Of a stretch of 64,000 nt of DNA, positions 8,110 to 19,881 are shown piece after piece. Below the pieces are notes generated by a model that saw only the letters and a program-made list of their open reading frames with translations, searched no databases and was not told the origin of the DNA. The position numbers were made by a program, and so were the translations under genes. Within the stretch, counting starts at the first letter, position 1. Every line of letters starts with the position of its first letter. This DNA comes from Neptuniibacter halophilus (GTDB lineage Bacteria > Pseudomonadota > Gammaproteobacteria > Pseudomonadales > Balneatricaceae): positions 3,038,001 to 3,102,000 of the forward strand of contig NZ_AP027292.1 in NCBI RefSeq assembly GCF_030295765.1, written 5' to 3'.

Positions 8110-8544
8110 TTATGCGTCGGGTTCAACCTTGAAGCGATCAACGTCGTTGGTGATCTCTACTTCAACACTGGGTGAAGGGATACGGTAGTCGTGTACCCGC
8201 TCCCAGCCATCGCTCTCTGGTGCGCGTTCCCAGACGGTGCCTGCGTTATAAGTCACCAGCTCTGTCATGGAAGGGTCAAGACGACACATTTTTTCCACCG
8301 GCACCGGAACCAGATTAGACAGTTCATCTTCCAGAAACTCTTCAGTTTCGTATCCGGTAAACATACGCCAGCCTGTGTCATTCAGGTGCTCAGGTACCGT
8401 TTTATACATAAAGCGGATCGGCAGTTTTTCGTCAAAGCACAGTTTAGAAACCAGGGCCAGAAAGCCATTTTTGGTCTGGTTGGTTTCATTTTCCTGTGTA
8501 ACCGGGGTATCGACATCAACAGATTTCATGGTGGCCTTTGTCAT
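8110..8544 (-). CDS. DUF2185 domain protein (Imm33-like)
   Basis: A 144-residue cytoplasmic protein with a DUF2185-type core at about residues 26-110, recognisable from FMYKTVPEHLNDTGWRMFTGYETEEFLED. The domain is found in house-keeping-like proteins and in some immunity proteins. No toxin gene is adjacent, so an immunity role is not supported here. The annotated ATG at 8544 and a second ATG at 8529 (MKSVDV) are both possible; neither has a convincing ribosome site. The gene stops just upstream of the ibpA heat-shock promoter. Function unknown. Confidence 0.7.
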   Translation of the reverse strand: MTKATMKSVDVDTPVTQENETNQTKNGFLALVSKLCFDEKLPIRFMYKTVPEHLNDTGWRMFTGYETEEFLEDELSNLVPVPVEKMCRLDPSMTELVTYNAGTVWERAPESDGWERVHDYRIPSPSVEVEITNDVDRFKVEPDA

Positions 8545-8699
8545 TCAGAGAGTGTGCGGGGCTATTTTAAACCCTGCAGCGAGTTGAGGCCACCGGGCCG
8601 TTTGCTCAATATTGAGGTCAGTGTCGAAATCGGGTTTCGGCAGAAGAATGAGAAGGGATCTCAATGATTATGCAAAACAGGGCCGGGCCCCGGAGGTTA

Positions 8700-8736
8700 A
8701 AAAGGAAAAAAGAGCCGCACAGGTTAGCGGCTCTTT
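8700..8736 (-). terminator. Terminator of the DUF4197 gene
   Basis: On the minus strand AAAGAGCCGC and GCGGCTCTTT form a 10-bp stem with an eight-base loop, followed by a long T-rich run. It starts about 25 bases after the stop codon at 8762. Confidence 0.85.
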
Positions 8737-8761
8737 CTCAGTTTGATGCGGGTTATAGCCG

Positions 8762-9532
8762 TTAATCAAACAGGGTTTTGAGCAGTTCAGTAGATCGTGC
8801 GGCCGGATTCTCGCGGATCTTTTTCTCTTCGGCGGCGAGTACGGTGAACAGGCCGCTGAGGGCTTCGTCGGTGACGTACTGATCCAGATCGACGTTGACT
8901 TTATCGCCGACAAAAGGAATCTGTTTGGCCTCACCGGCGAGATCCGAGTAATAGCGGGTTGCACCGACCTGACTCAGAGAGTCTTTCACGCTCGGCTGGA
9001 ACAGTTCACGTAGCTGGCTGCTGGTTTTCTCCTGAAAGTACTGAGTAGCGGCATCGTCCGGGCCCTGATAGATCTTTTTCGCATCCTCAAAGCTCATCTC
9101 TTTAATGGCGTTGACGATCAGGGCCGTGGCCTGCGGTGCTGCTTTTTCGGCGGCACGGTTCATGCTCTCTTCGAACTGGTCAACCTGTTGCTCCAGCCCG
9201 TATTTCCGCAGCAGACCGGCGACCTGATCGATTCCGGAGGGCAGTGGGATACGAATCTGCTGATTATCCAGATAACCGCCGGGCTGGCTGATCTCTTCGA
9301 TCGCGCGTTGGCTGCCTACTTCGAGTGCTTCTTTCAGTCCGTTGATCAGGGTCTGGGTGTCCAGTTGGGTGTTGCTGGTGGCGTTGCTGCTGCCGAGGGT
9401 AGTGTCGATCACCTGTTTCTGCAGCTCTTCATCCTGTACCGCCTCTTTCAGTGCATCTGCCCAGCCGGCATAGGTGTGGCCTGCCAGAAGGCTGAGGAGC
9501 AGAGCAGACAGGCTGAGTGTGTGTTTTTTCAT
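8762..9532 (-). CDS. DUF4197 domain secreted protein
   Basis: A 256-residue protein with a signal peptide (residues 1-22, cleavage expected after HTYA) and a DUF4197 domain over most of the remainder. The start is taken at 9532, where AAGGAA lies about 9 bases upstream and the signal peptide begins; a longer frame to 9616 adds an unlikely hydrophilic N-terminus. Conserved blocks include QVDQFEESMNRAAEKAAP and the C-terminal ALSGLFTVLAAEEKKIRENP. The family is periplasmic or outer-membrane associated in gammaproteobacteria and of unknown function. It is a monocistronic unit closed by a strong terminator. Confidence 0.82.
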   Translation of the reverse strand: MKKHTLSLSALLLSLLAGHTYAGWADALKEAVQDEELQKQVIDTTLGSSNATSNTQLDTQTLINGLKEALEVGSQRAIEEISQPGGYLDNQQIRIPLPSGIDQVAGLLRKYGLEQQVDQFEESMNRAAEKAAPQATALIVNAIKEMSFEDAKKIYQGPDDAATQYFQEKTSSQLRELFQPSVKDSLSQVGATRYYSDLAGEAKQIPFVGDKVNVDLDQYVTDEALSGLFTVLAAEEKKIRENPAARSTELLKTLFD

Positions 9533-9729
9533 TGTCGCGATTTCCTTTTCTGAACCGGTTTTTGCCGGGTGAAAATCTATCTTAGCCGGATGAAACTGGC
9601 TGGAGAATGAACCCACAGGGGATATAGCCTCAGCATAGCAACAAGCCGGCAGCAGGTCTTGTCTAAAGTCGATTGGCAGTCGCCCCGGTAGAAGATAAGA
9701 TGTTAATTTTTTCAGCGAAGGAGCAGGCG

Positions 9730-10218
9730 ATGACTCAGCGCCCAGAGGTGGTCTTCAGCACGAATATTCAGCCGGAATGGCTGGATTATAACGACCATAT
9801 GAACGTAGCTTACTATGTGCTGATTTTTGACAAAGCCGGGGAAGCGCTGGTCAGCGAACTGGGTTTGAGTGAAGCCGTTACCCGTGAAACGCAGATCTCA
9901 TGGATGGTGCTGGAAAACCATATCACCTATAACAATGAGGTGGTGCTGGATCAGCCGGTCGAAGTGCGGGCACAGTTGCTGGATCATGACGCTAAGCGGA
10001 TGCATCTGTATTTCGAGATGTTCGCCAGAGACGATAAGGGTGGGGAGTACCTTGCCTCCACGCTGGAGCAGATGGCGATGTGTGTGGATCTGAGCCAACG
10101 CAAGAGTTGCCCGTTCCCGGAAGCGGTGTCGGCAAAACTGGCGCAGATGTCAGAGGCCCAGTCCTCGCTGGAAAAACCATCCAACATTGGCCGGACAATC
10201 GGTATCCGGCGTAAATAA
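9730..10218 (+). CDS. Acyl-CoA thioesterase, hot-dog fold
   Basis: A 162-residue thioesterase of the 4-hydroxybenzoyl-CoA thioesterase type. The catalytic region reads WLDYNDHMNVAYYV near residues 17-30, with Asp and the DHMN turn typical of single hot-dog domains. The start at 9730 is chosen because AAGGAG ends 6 bases before it; the frame is open further upstream. Relatives occur beside carnitine-catabolism genes, but none is present here, so the acyl-CoA substrate is not known. It should act in the cytoplasm. Confidence 0.82.
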   Translation: MTQRPEVVFSTNIQPEWLDYNDHMNVAYYVLIFDKAGEALVSELGLSEAVTRETQISWMVLENHITYNNEVVLDQPVEVRAQLLDHDAKRMHLYFEMFARDDKGGEYLASTLEQMAMCVDLSQRKSCPFPEAVSAKLAQMSEAQSSLEKPSNIGRTIGIRRK

Positions 10219-10312
10219 GGCTGTTTTCCTGCAGCAGCGGTTTTGAAAGTCAGCTTTGTGCTGTTGCAACTGCTATCTTTAAAGCTCTCAGGGAATGCAG
10301 TAAGGGGTCGGT

Positions 10313-12058
10313 GTGGCTGCACTTGGTTGTACCCGTAGTCTCAAAAAACGAATGCGTGAGGGTGCCTGCCTGCTTTTTCTGTTGCTGGCGGTGGCTTTCT
10401 TGCAGCAGGCTCGCGCAGCGATTCCGGTTGTGTCTGAAGTTCAGCCCCTGCCGGGTTATGAGATCCGCTACATAAAAGAAACCGGTAAGCAGCGCTATGA
10501 TTATCTGGCTGCGGAACAAGAGATTGAGCGGCGCGGTATAACGGGGACGAGCGAGGTGCTTAATTTTGGTTTCGGCTCCGACCCGGTCTGGCTGATGTTC
10601 CGGTTAACGGCTGAGCATACGGGACAATCCCGGGTGTTACAGGTAGAGAATGCCTGGCTGGACAGGATCGATCTGTATTTCGTCAGCGCGGATACCGCCG
10701 TGCACCACTACCAGACCGGCGATAAACTGCCGTTTTCCGGGCGGAGTCATCGCTTTTTCCGTTTTCCGCACACCTTTGCATCGGAGCAGACCACCGTGTT
10801 AATGCGGGTTGAAAGTATTGACCCGATGCTGCTGCCGATGAAGCTCTATTCGCAGCCGGCAGCCGCTCAGCAGCAACTCAGTTCGGGTTATCGTTACGGT
10901 ATTATCTACGGTTTCCTGCTGGCGTTGATGATCTATAACGCCTTGCTGGCCATGAGTTTGCGCAGCCGTCGTTATCTGTTTTATTCCATCTATCTGGGCT
11001 GTTTTCTGTTGCTGAATATGGCCTATACCGGCCATGGCAACCAGTGGCTATGGCAGGCAAGTCCGGCATGGCAAAACACCGGTATCCCGGTGCTGATGAT
11101 TCTCTACGCCACCAGTGGTTTACTGTTCGCGCGGTTTTTCCTGCCTCTGTCCCGTTATCTTCCGCAGATAAACCAGATTGCGATGGGCTATATGCTGCTG
11201 TTGGCGCTGCTGGCCATCGTGTTCTCTCTGACCGGGCTTCACCTCTGGCTGTTGTACAGTGCTTTCAGCGGGGTGGTACTGTTTGCCCTGTTGATGATGC
11301 TGATTGGCGTCATCGCCTGTTTGAATGGAATTAAAGAGGCGCGTTATTTTCTGGGTGCGGCGGTGTTCGCCATGATCAGTGCGATCATTACCGCATTAAC
11401 GGTATCCGGCGTGGTTGAGTACAGTGCGCTGGGTTTTTATGCGGTTGAGTATGGGATGCTGCTGGAGGCGGTATTGTTTGCCTTCGCGCTGGCGTACCAG
11501 TTCCGTATCAATCAGGTGGCTAAGCTCAGGGCTGAGCAGATGGCGGAACGGGATCAGTTAACCGGGCTGTATAACCGGCGTGGCTTTCTCAACGCGCTGT
11601 CACCTATGCTCAGCAACGCTCAGCGTTACCGGCATCATGCCTGTCTGATGCTGCTGGATATCGATCACTTTAAGAAGATCAACGACAGCCTTGGGCACAG
11701 TTTTGGTGATCGGGTATTGCAGGATCTTTCCTCCCTGCTGCAGAAAGAGCTGCGCAACGGAGATCTGGTGGCGCGCTGGGGTGGCGAGGAGTTTCTGGTG
11801 CTGTTGCCGGAGACGGAGCAGGGCGATGCGATCGCACTCGCGGAGCGTCTGTTGTCTCAGGCGTCCAATCGGGCCGTCAGCTCGGATGGCGTAAGCCGGG
11901 CTTATTCATTGAGTATCGGGATCTCGACGCTGGATCTGAACCGGCCGAATTTTGAAAACCTGTTTCAGGAGGCCGATCAGTACCTGTATCAGGCGAAGCA
12001 GGCAGGGCGCAACCGGGTTTGCTACCGGCAGGCCACTCATGAATCCGCTTGTGTTTAG
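10313..12058 (+). CDS. Diguanylate cyclase with 7TMR-DISM sensor
   Basis: A 581-residue inner-membrane signalling protein. A signal sequence (about 1-36) leads a periplasmic 7TMR-DISMED2-like beta domain (about 40-170), then seven membrane segments (about 190-400) and a GGDEF domain (about 415-575). The active site is GGEEF in RWGGEEFLVLLPE, and an RNGD motif five residues before it matches the inhibitory RxxD site. It should synthesise cyclic di-GMP in response to an external, possibly carbohydrate-like, ligand. The start is GTG at 10313 with AAGGGG upstream; an ATG at 10349 is an alternative. A c-di-GMP hydrolase candidate lies at 17766. Confidence 0.9.
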   Translation: MAALGCTRSLKKRMREGACLLFLLLAVAFLQQARAAIPVVSEVQPLPGYEIRYIKETGKQRYDYLAAEQEIERRGITGTSEVLNFGFGSDPVWLMFRLTAEHTGQSRVLQVENAWLDRIDLYFVSADTAVHHYQTGDKLPFSGRSHRFFRFPHTFASEQTTVLMRVESIDPMLLPMKLYSQPAAAQQQLSSGYRYGIIYGFLLALMIYNALLAMSLRSRRYLFYSIYLGCFLLLNMAYTGHGNQWLWQASPAWQNTGIPVLMILYATSGLLFARFFLPLSRYLPQINQIAMGYMLLLALLAIVFSLTGLHLWLLYSAFSGVVLFALLMMLIGVIACLNGIKEARYFLGAAVFAMISAIITALTVSGVVEYSALGFYAVEYGMLLEAVLFAFALAYQFRINQVAKLRAEQMAERDQLTGLYNRRGFLNALSPMLSNAQRYRHHACLMLLDIDHFKKINDSLGHSFGDRVLQDLSSLLQKELRNGDLVARWGGEEFLVLLPETEQGDAIALAERLLSQASNRAVSSDGVSRAYSLSIGISTLDLNRPNFENLFQEADQYLYQAKQAGRNRVCYRQATHESACV

Positions 12059-12063
12059 GGCAT

Positions 12064-12095
12064 AAAAAAGCCGGAGCACAGGCGTCCGGCTTTTC
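12064..12095. terminator. Bidirectional terminator between the diguanylate cyclase gene and metH
   Basis: AAAAGCCGGA and TCCGGCTTTT form a 10-bp stem with a nine-base loop and A/T runs on both sides. The flanking genes converge. Confidence 0.88.
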
Positions 12096-12110
12096 GCATT
12101 TCTCTCAGGC

Positions 12111-15815
<3,705 letters not shown>

Positions 15816-16057
15816 GGCAAGGTACCTGAATCAGCCACTGTAAAAATAAGTGCTGTATTGTAAATCAATTAGTTAAGAAAGGGAGTGAGTAAAGCTAATA
15901 GGATAATGAAGCTGACTCAATTTGACCTGCCTGATCGCGGCAATCATCTGACAACCGTTACTGGCGGCATAGCCTGTGGCACATGCAGGGGGGAAATTCT
16001 TAGAGCCTCTGACTATTTGTATATATAAAAGTGGGTAGTCTCTGTTAAAATCGCGGC
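15816..16057. other. metH-panD divergent region, metH side
   Basis: With the leader that follows, 423 bases separate metH and panD. This half is AT-rich in places (15850-15905) and should hold the metH promoter and, near 16052, a -10-like TAAAAT that would start the panD transcript. No open reading frame, MetR-type repeat or riboswitch consensus was recognised. Confidence 0.5.
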
Positions 16058-16238
16058 CACTTTTTAGTAATATGTGCGCCGCACAACGCGAGTTGCCTGC
16101 TCACTGATGCCTGAGTGCGCAGGAGGGGGCAACCGATAAAAGACTGTCTGAGCGGAACCTTTTGGTTCACTTGCCTGCAGACAGTGGATGGGAGCCAGAA
16201 TTATCTGGCAGAGATGATTAAACGCAGGATTTCAGTCT
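16058..16238 (+). promoter_or_regulatory. Structured leader RNA upstream of panD
   Basis: Four consecutive hairpins can be drawn in this stretch. GTGC-GCC-GCAC (16074-16084); GTTGCC/GGCAAC (16092-16097 with 16128-16133) enclosing a TGC-CACT/AGTG-GCA stem; ACTGTCTG/CAGACAGT (16143-16150 with 16178-16185) enclosing GAACC-TTTT-GGTTC; and GCCAGA/TCTGGC (16194-16209). The last lies 29 bases before the panD ATG. No T-run follows, so it reads as a 5' leader and not as a terminated small RNA. It matches no riboswitch family that I recognise. Confidence 0.55.
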
Positions 16239-16673
16239 ATGCTGCAGACATTTTTGAAGTGTAAGCTACATCGGGTAACTGTCACCCACGCTGAGCTGCA
16301 CTACGAAGGTTCATGTGCCATCGATGGTGTATTGCTTGATAAGTCAGGCATTCGTGAATATGAACTGATTCATATTTACAACATCAACAACGGTGAGCGC
16401 TTCACCACTTACGCAATCCGCGCAGAAGATAACAGCGGTATTATCTCTGTTAATGGCGCGGCTGCTCACAAAGCGAGCAAAGGCGACCTGCTGATCATTG
16501 CATCTTACGTCCAGCTGGACGAACAGGAAGCTGATGCACACCAGCCAACGCTGTGCTACTTCGAAAACGCTAAAGCCGATGGTGGTGTAGGCGCAACTGA
16601 TGAAGAGCTGCACCAGCGTAATGTGCTGACCGGTATGAAACAGGCCATCCCTGTTCAGCCGAAGGATATCTGA
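16239..16673 (+). CDS. panD: Aspartate 1-decarboxylase
   Basis: A 144-residue PanD proenzyme. It decarboxylates L-aspartate to beta-alanine for pantothenate and coenzyme A synthesis. The self-cleavage site is G24-S25 in HYEGSCAID, where serine becomes the pyruvoyl cofactor; the conserved [12 protein letters not shown] and SVNGAAAH blocks follow. It is a little longer than E. coli PanD (126 residues) because of an insert near residues 96-128. Unlike many relatives, it is not next to panB or panC. AGGA lies 9 bases upstream of the ATG, and the gene is followed by its own terminator. Confidence 0.95.
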   Translation: MLQTFLKCKLHRVTVTHAELHYEGSCAIDGVLLDKSGIREYELIHIYNINNGERFTTYAIRAEDNSGIISVNGAAAHKASKGDLLIIASYVQLDEQEADAHQPTLCYFENAKADGGVGATDEELHQRNVLTGMKQAIPVQPKDI

Positions 16674-16713
16674 TCCGAATTCAGTAGAGCCGCTGCACCG
16701 GCTATACTCCCTG

Positions 16714-16742
16714 CAAAGCCCGCCCTGTGCGGGCTTTGTCAT
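16714..16742 (+). terminator. Terminator of panD
   Basis: CAAAGCCCGC and GCGGGCTTTG form a 10-bp stem with a five-base loop, followed by TCATTT. It lies about 40 bases after the panD stop. Confidence 0.8.
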
Positions 16743-16866
16743 TTCTGGATGACGAGTACCGACCTATGGCTGGCTTGAAAGGCTCTGCTATTGCGGGTAA
16801 ATTGGCGCCACAAATGGCTAACCGCCGATAAAAAAAGCACACCAAATAAATCATTAGGAGTTACGC

Positions 16867-17484
16867 GTGGAACTCGCATGTCTTGACCTCGAAGGGGTAC
16901 TGATCCCGGAAATCTGGATCGCATTTGCTGAAGAAACAGGTATTGAAGAGCTGAAAGCTACAACGCGTGATATTCCTGATTATGATGAATTGATGCAGCA
17001 GCGTCTGCGGATTCTGGATGAGCACGGTCTGACGCTGCCACAGATCCAGAACACCATCAGCCGTCTGGCACCGCTGGAAGGTGCGGTTGAATTTGTTAAC
17101 TGGTTGCGTGAACGCTTCCAGGTGGTGATTCTGTCAGATACCTTCTATGAGTTCGCACAGCCACTGATGCGCCAGCTGGGTTTCCCGACGCTGCTTTGCC
17201 ATAAGCTGGAAGTGAATGAGGAAGGCCGCATTACGGATTACACCCTGCGTCAGAAAGACCCTAAGCGTCAGTCTGTGCGTGCATTCCAGTTGCTCAACTA
17301 CCGTGTGATCGCCGCAGGTGACTCTTATAACGACACCACTATGCTGACTCAGGCGGAGTCTGGTATTTTGTTCCACGCGCCGGATAACGTGATTGCTGAG
17401 TTCCCGCAGTTCCCGGCCGTCCACACCTACGAAGACCTGAAAAAAGAGTTTATTAAAGCCAGTAACCGCAATCTGTCGCTTTAA
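16867..17484 (+). CDS. thrH: Phosphoserine phosphatase / homoserine phosphotransferase
   Basis: A 205-residue HAD-superfamily enzyme that matches ThrH of Pseudomonas. The nucleophile motif is D7-L-E9 (CLDLEGVL); ThrH differs from ordinary phosphatases in having DxE in place of DxD. Later HAD motifs are SDTF (motif II), the lysine in RQKDPK and GDSYNDTTM (motif IV). In Pseudomonas it dephosphorylates phosphoserine and can transfer the phosphate to homoserine. That suits a genome with thrB at 49912 and a serine/glycine cluster. The start is GTG with TTAGGAG upstream, and a strong terminator follows. Confidence 0.95.
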   Translation: MELACLDLEGVLIPEIWIAFAEETGIEELKATTRDIPDYDELMQQRLRILDEHGLTLPQIQNTISRLAPLEGAVEFVNWLRERFQVVILSDTFYEFAQPLMRQLGFPTLLCHKLEVNEEGRITDYTLRQKDPKRQSVRAFQLLNYRVIAAGDSYNDTTMLTQAESGILFHAPDNVIAEFPQFPAVHTYEDLKKEFIKASNRNLSL

Positions 17485-17498
17485 TCTCCAATCTGCAG

Positions 17499-17527
17499 AA
17501 AAGCGATCCACCGGATCGCTTTTTTTT
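17499..17527 (+). terminator. Terminator of thrH
   Basis: AGCGATCC and GGATCGCT pair around a three-base loop, with seven or more T residues after it. Confidence 0.9.
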
Positions 17528-17765
17528 ACTCTGCGATAAGCATGCGGCAGCGCAGGCCCTGAATTGCGGCAACCTGAAGTGGCCCGTATAACGGGTTCAG
17601 CCCGAACCGGATCGCGCCGGAACTTGCTTCTCTGGTTGAGAACTGATCTGCTTATCAGCGATAACGGGGTAATAAAGGTGATTACAGCCGACTGAACATT
17701 GTTTCATCCGCGTATCGTCAGTATTATTCCCGGGCTTCTTATATCCCCCTCTGAACAGGTGTTTC

Positions 17766-18911
17766 ATGCTCTCAACCGTGATTGTCAGTAATAATCCTCA
17801 GCTAACCGACCGTTTGTCCGGGCTGTTGCAGGAGGAGTATCAGGTTGAATCTTATGACTCGCTGCTCAACATAGCTGCTGAATACGGACAGCTAGTGTTG
17901 CTCGGCGCGGATCAAATGGATCTGCATGCCCATACCGACCTTCAGGCATGGGTTGTGGCGCAGGAGAAGATCGGCAATCCGGTGATTCTGTGCTGGCCGG
18001 ATGAAGCTCAGGACCTGCGTGAACAGGCGATCGCACTGGGGTGCTCTGATTATCTGACGCCGCCGTTTTATCCGGCGGTGGTGAATGCTAAATGCCAGAC
18101 GTATATGAGCCTGGCGAAGCTTAAACAGAGTTTTGAAGGCGCCGGCCCGCTGGATGAGAACCCCACCTGTGCCCGTGAGCACGCTCTGCTGGCGGTTCAG
18201 GATGCGGCGATTCTTTGTCTGGCGACGATCGCCCGGGTGAGGGATCATTCCACCGGCAACCATATTCTGCGTACTCAGCATTATGTCAAATCACTGGCAG
18301 AACATCTGCGTAAGCAGCCGCAGTTTGCGGATGAGCTGGACAGTGAGACGATTGAGCTGTTCTACAAGACCTCTGCGCTGCACGATATTGGTAAAGTAGG
18401 GATTCCGGATCATATTCTGCAAAAGCCCGGCGCGCTGACCGATGCCGAATATGAGGTGATGAAAACGCACACGCTGCTGGGTTATCAAGCAGTCAGTTCT
18501 GCAGAGCAGTTGCTGAACAAATCACCTCAGAATGAGGCGGTCAAATTCCTCAAAATCGCCCAGCAGGTCACACTCAGCCACCATGAGCGCTGGGATGGTG
18601 AAGGTTATCCCCAAGGGCTGAAAGGAGAACAGATTCCGTTGGTAGCGCGACTGATGGCCGTGGCGGATGTATATGACGCGATGATCTCACGCCGCCCGTA
18701 TAAAGGCGCGCAGGATCATGATCATGTCAAAGAGATGATTGTGGCCGGTCGCGGCAGTCACTTTGATCCGGCGGTGGTGGATGCGTTTCTTGATCTTCAG
18801 GATATGTTTGCCAGAATCTCGATCCGGTTGGAGGATGTGTTTCCCTCCAGTGCTGACCTGACCCTGCACTCCATGGCCGAACTGATCAGCGAGAATGATC
18901 GGGCGGGCTGA
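17766..18911 (+). CDS. HD-GYP domain protein with degenerate receiver
   Basis: A 381-residue cytoplasmic protein. The C-terminal HD-GYP domain (about 140-345) has all hallmark residues: HD at 206-207 (LHDIGKVGIPDHIL) and HHERWDGEGYPQGL at 272-285. It should hydrolyse cyclic di-GMP. The N-terminal 120 residues resemble a receiver domain, but the acidic pocket is missing (VSNNP where DD is expected) and no phosphorylatable Asp follows strand 3 (LVLLGADQ). Control by phosphorylation is therefore unlikely. The ribosome site is weak (CAGGTG). Its last 26 bases overlap the convergent binding-protein gene. Confidence 0.88.
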   Translation: MLSTVIVSNNPQLTDRLSGLLQEEYQVESYDSLLNIAAEYGQLVLLGADQMDLHAHTDLQAWVVAQEKIGNPVILCWPDEAQDLREQAIALGCSDYLTPPFYPAVVNAKCQTYMSLAKLKQSFEGAGPLDENPTCAREHALLAVQDAAILCLATIARVRDHSTGNHILRTQHYVKSLAEHLRKQPQFADELDSETIELFYKTSALHDIGKVGIPDHILQKPGALTDAEYEVMKTHTLLGYQAVSSAEQLLNKSPQNEAVKFLKIAQQVTLSHHERWDGEGYPQGLKGEQIPLVARLMAVADVYDAMISRRPYKGAQDHDHVKEMIVAGRGSHFDPAVVDAFLDLQDMFARISIRLEDVFPSSADLTLHSMAELISENDRAG

Positions 18912-19803
18912 AAGAAAGGTTTTTAATCAGGTCATAGTGCTGCCTGAGATGCTCCGGTAACCACTGCCGGTAAGCTGCATTTATGGTTTGACGCACTTCA
19001 GGGTCTTCCGCGATCAGTCGGTTGATCTCGGCCATCAGGGGTTTATTCCAGTCACCTTTGGAGCAGCCGACATGGCCGAGGCTCAGGGTGGGCGTGTCGG
19101 CGATCGGGATAAAGAATAGCGGGGCATTGATGCCGAACTGCTGTTTGCTGTACTCCACCTCTTCCGGTCGGGCAATCATGCCATCGAGACGGCCGTTCAC
19201 CAGTAAATGCACCAGCCGTTCATGGTCCTTAAGACCGGTTTTAACCTGAAAAATACTCTCGGGTTGTGTCTTCCACTGGCTGATCACGTCGTTGATATGG
19301 GGCTCATAGGCGCGACCGTCATGGATGCTGATGGTGAGCGGGCGGCCAACATAATCTTCCAGATGGATCTGACTGATGCTGTCCGGGGTCAGCCCGAACT
19401 TACTCAGGCCTTGTTCAGTGGTGACAATGCCATTGCCGTAGTTCTGCATAATCGGCTGGCTGTAATCAATAAAGGTTTCACGTTCTGGTGTTTTCAGCAG
19501 GGCGACATGGCAGATGGGATTGGCTGACTGAGCATTACGCAGCATGCGCTTGAGGCTCATCACCGTCGGTTTGTGGTTGAATCCGCTTATTTTCCGCGAG
19601 AAAAGCCGGATGATCTGGTCGCTGATGCCCTGATTGGCATACTGTCCCTCAAGGATAAAAAACGGGGCAAAGTCGGTTCTGGACCAGACCACGGTAGTCG
19701 GCCCGGCTGGCTGTGCCTCAAGTTTGTTCGCTGCAACCGGGTGAGAGAACAGTGTCAGAGCAGACAGCAGGCCCGTAATAAGAGTAGTGGATGCCCGGAT
19801 CAT
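18886..19803 (-). CDS. Periplasmic solute-binding protein-like protein
   Basis: A 305-residue protein of the SBP-bac-3 fold with a signal peptide (about 1-25, ending HPVAA). Recognisable features are WSRTDFAPFFI near the N-terminus and GRLDGMIARPEEVEY in the second lobe. It resembles the TIGR02285 group of orphan binding-like proteins, which have no transporter partner. No permease or ATPase lies next to it, so it may act as a sensor or scavenger. AGGAAT precedes the ATG. Its 3' end overlaps the convergent HD-GYP gene by 26 bases. Confidence 0.8.
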   Translation of the reverse strand: MIRASTTLITGLLSALTLFSHPVAANKLEAQPAGPTTVVWSRTDFAPFFILEGQYANQGISDQIIRLFSRKISGFNHKPTVMSLKRMLRNAQSANPICHVALLKTPERETFIDYSQPIMQNYGNGIVTTEQGLSKFGLTPDSISQIHLEDYVGRPLTISIHDGRAYEPHINDVISQWKTQPESIFQVKTGLKDHERLVHLLVNGRLDGMIARPEEVEYSKQQFGINAPLFFIPIADTPTLSLGHVGCSKGDWNKPLMAEINRLIAEDPEVRQTINAAYRQWLPEHLRQHYDLIKNLSFSPPDHSR

Positions 19804-19881
19804 TACAATTCCTGCCTGTGGGTATTAGCTCTAGTATAGGCAAAGATTGCCGGGCTGTGTGTAACAAAACGCCCTCTGGGA

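Noticed and set aside
8110..8544. Toxin-immunity module at the DUF2185 gene
   Set aside because: Some relatives are immunity proteins, but there is no toxin, secretion gene or repeat nearby.
15816..16057. Cobalamin riboswitch upstream of metH
   Set aside because: A GCCACTG-like string occurs at 15834, but on the strand opposite to metH, and the other conserved boxes are missing.
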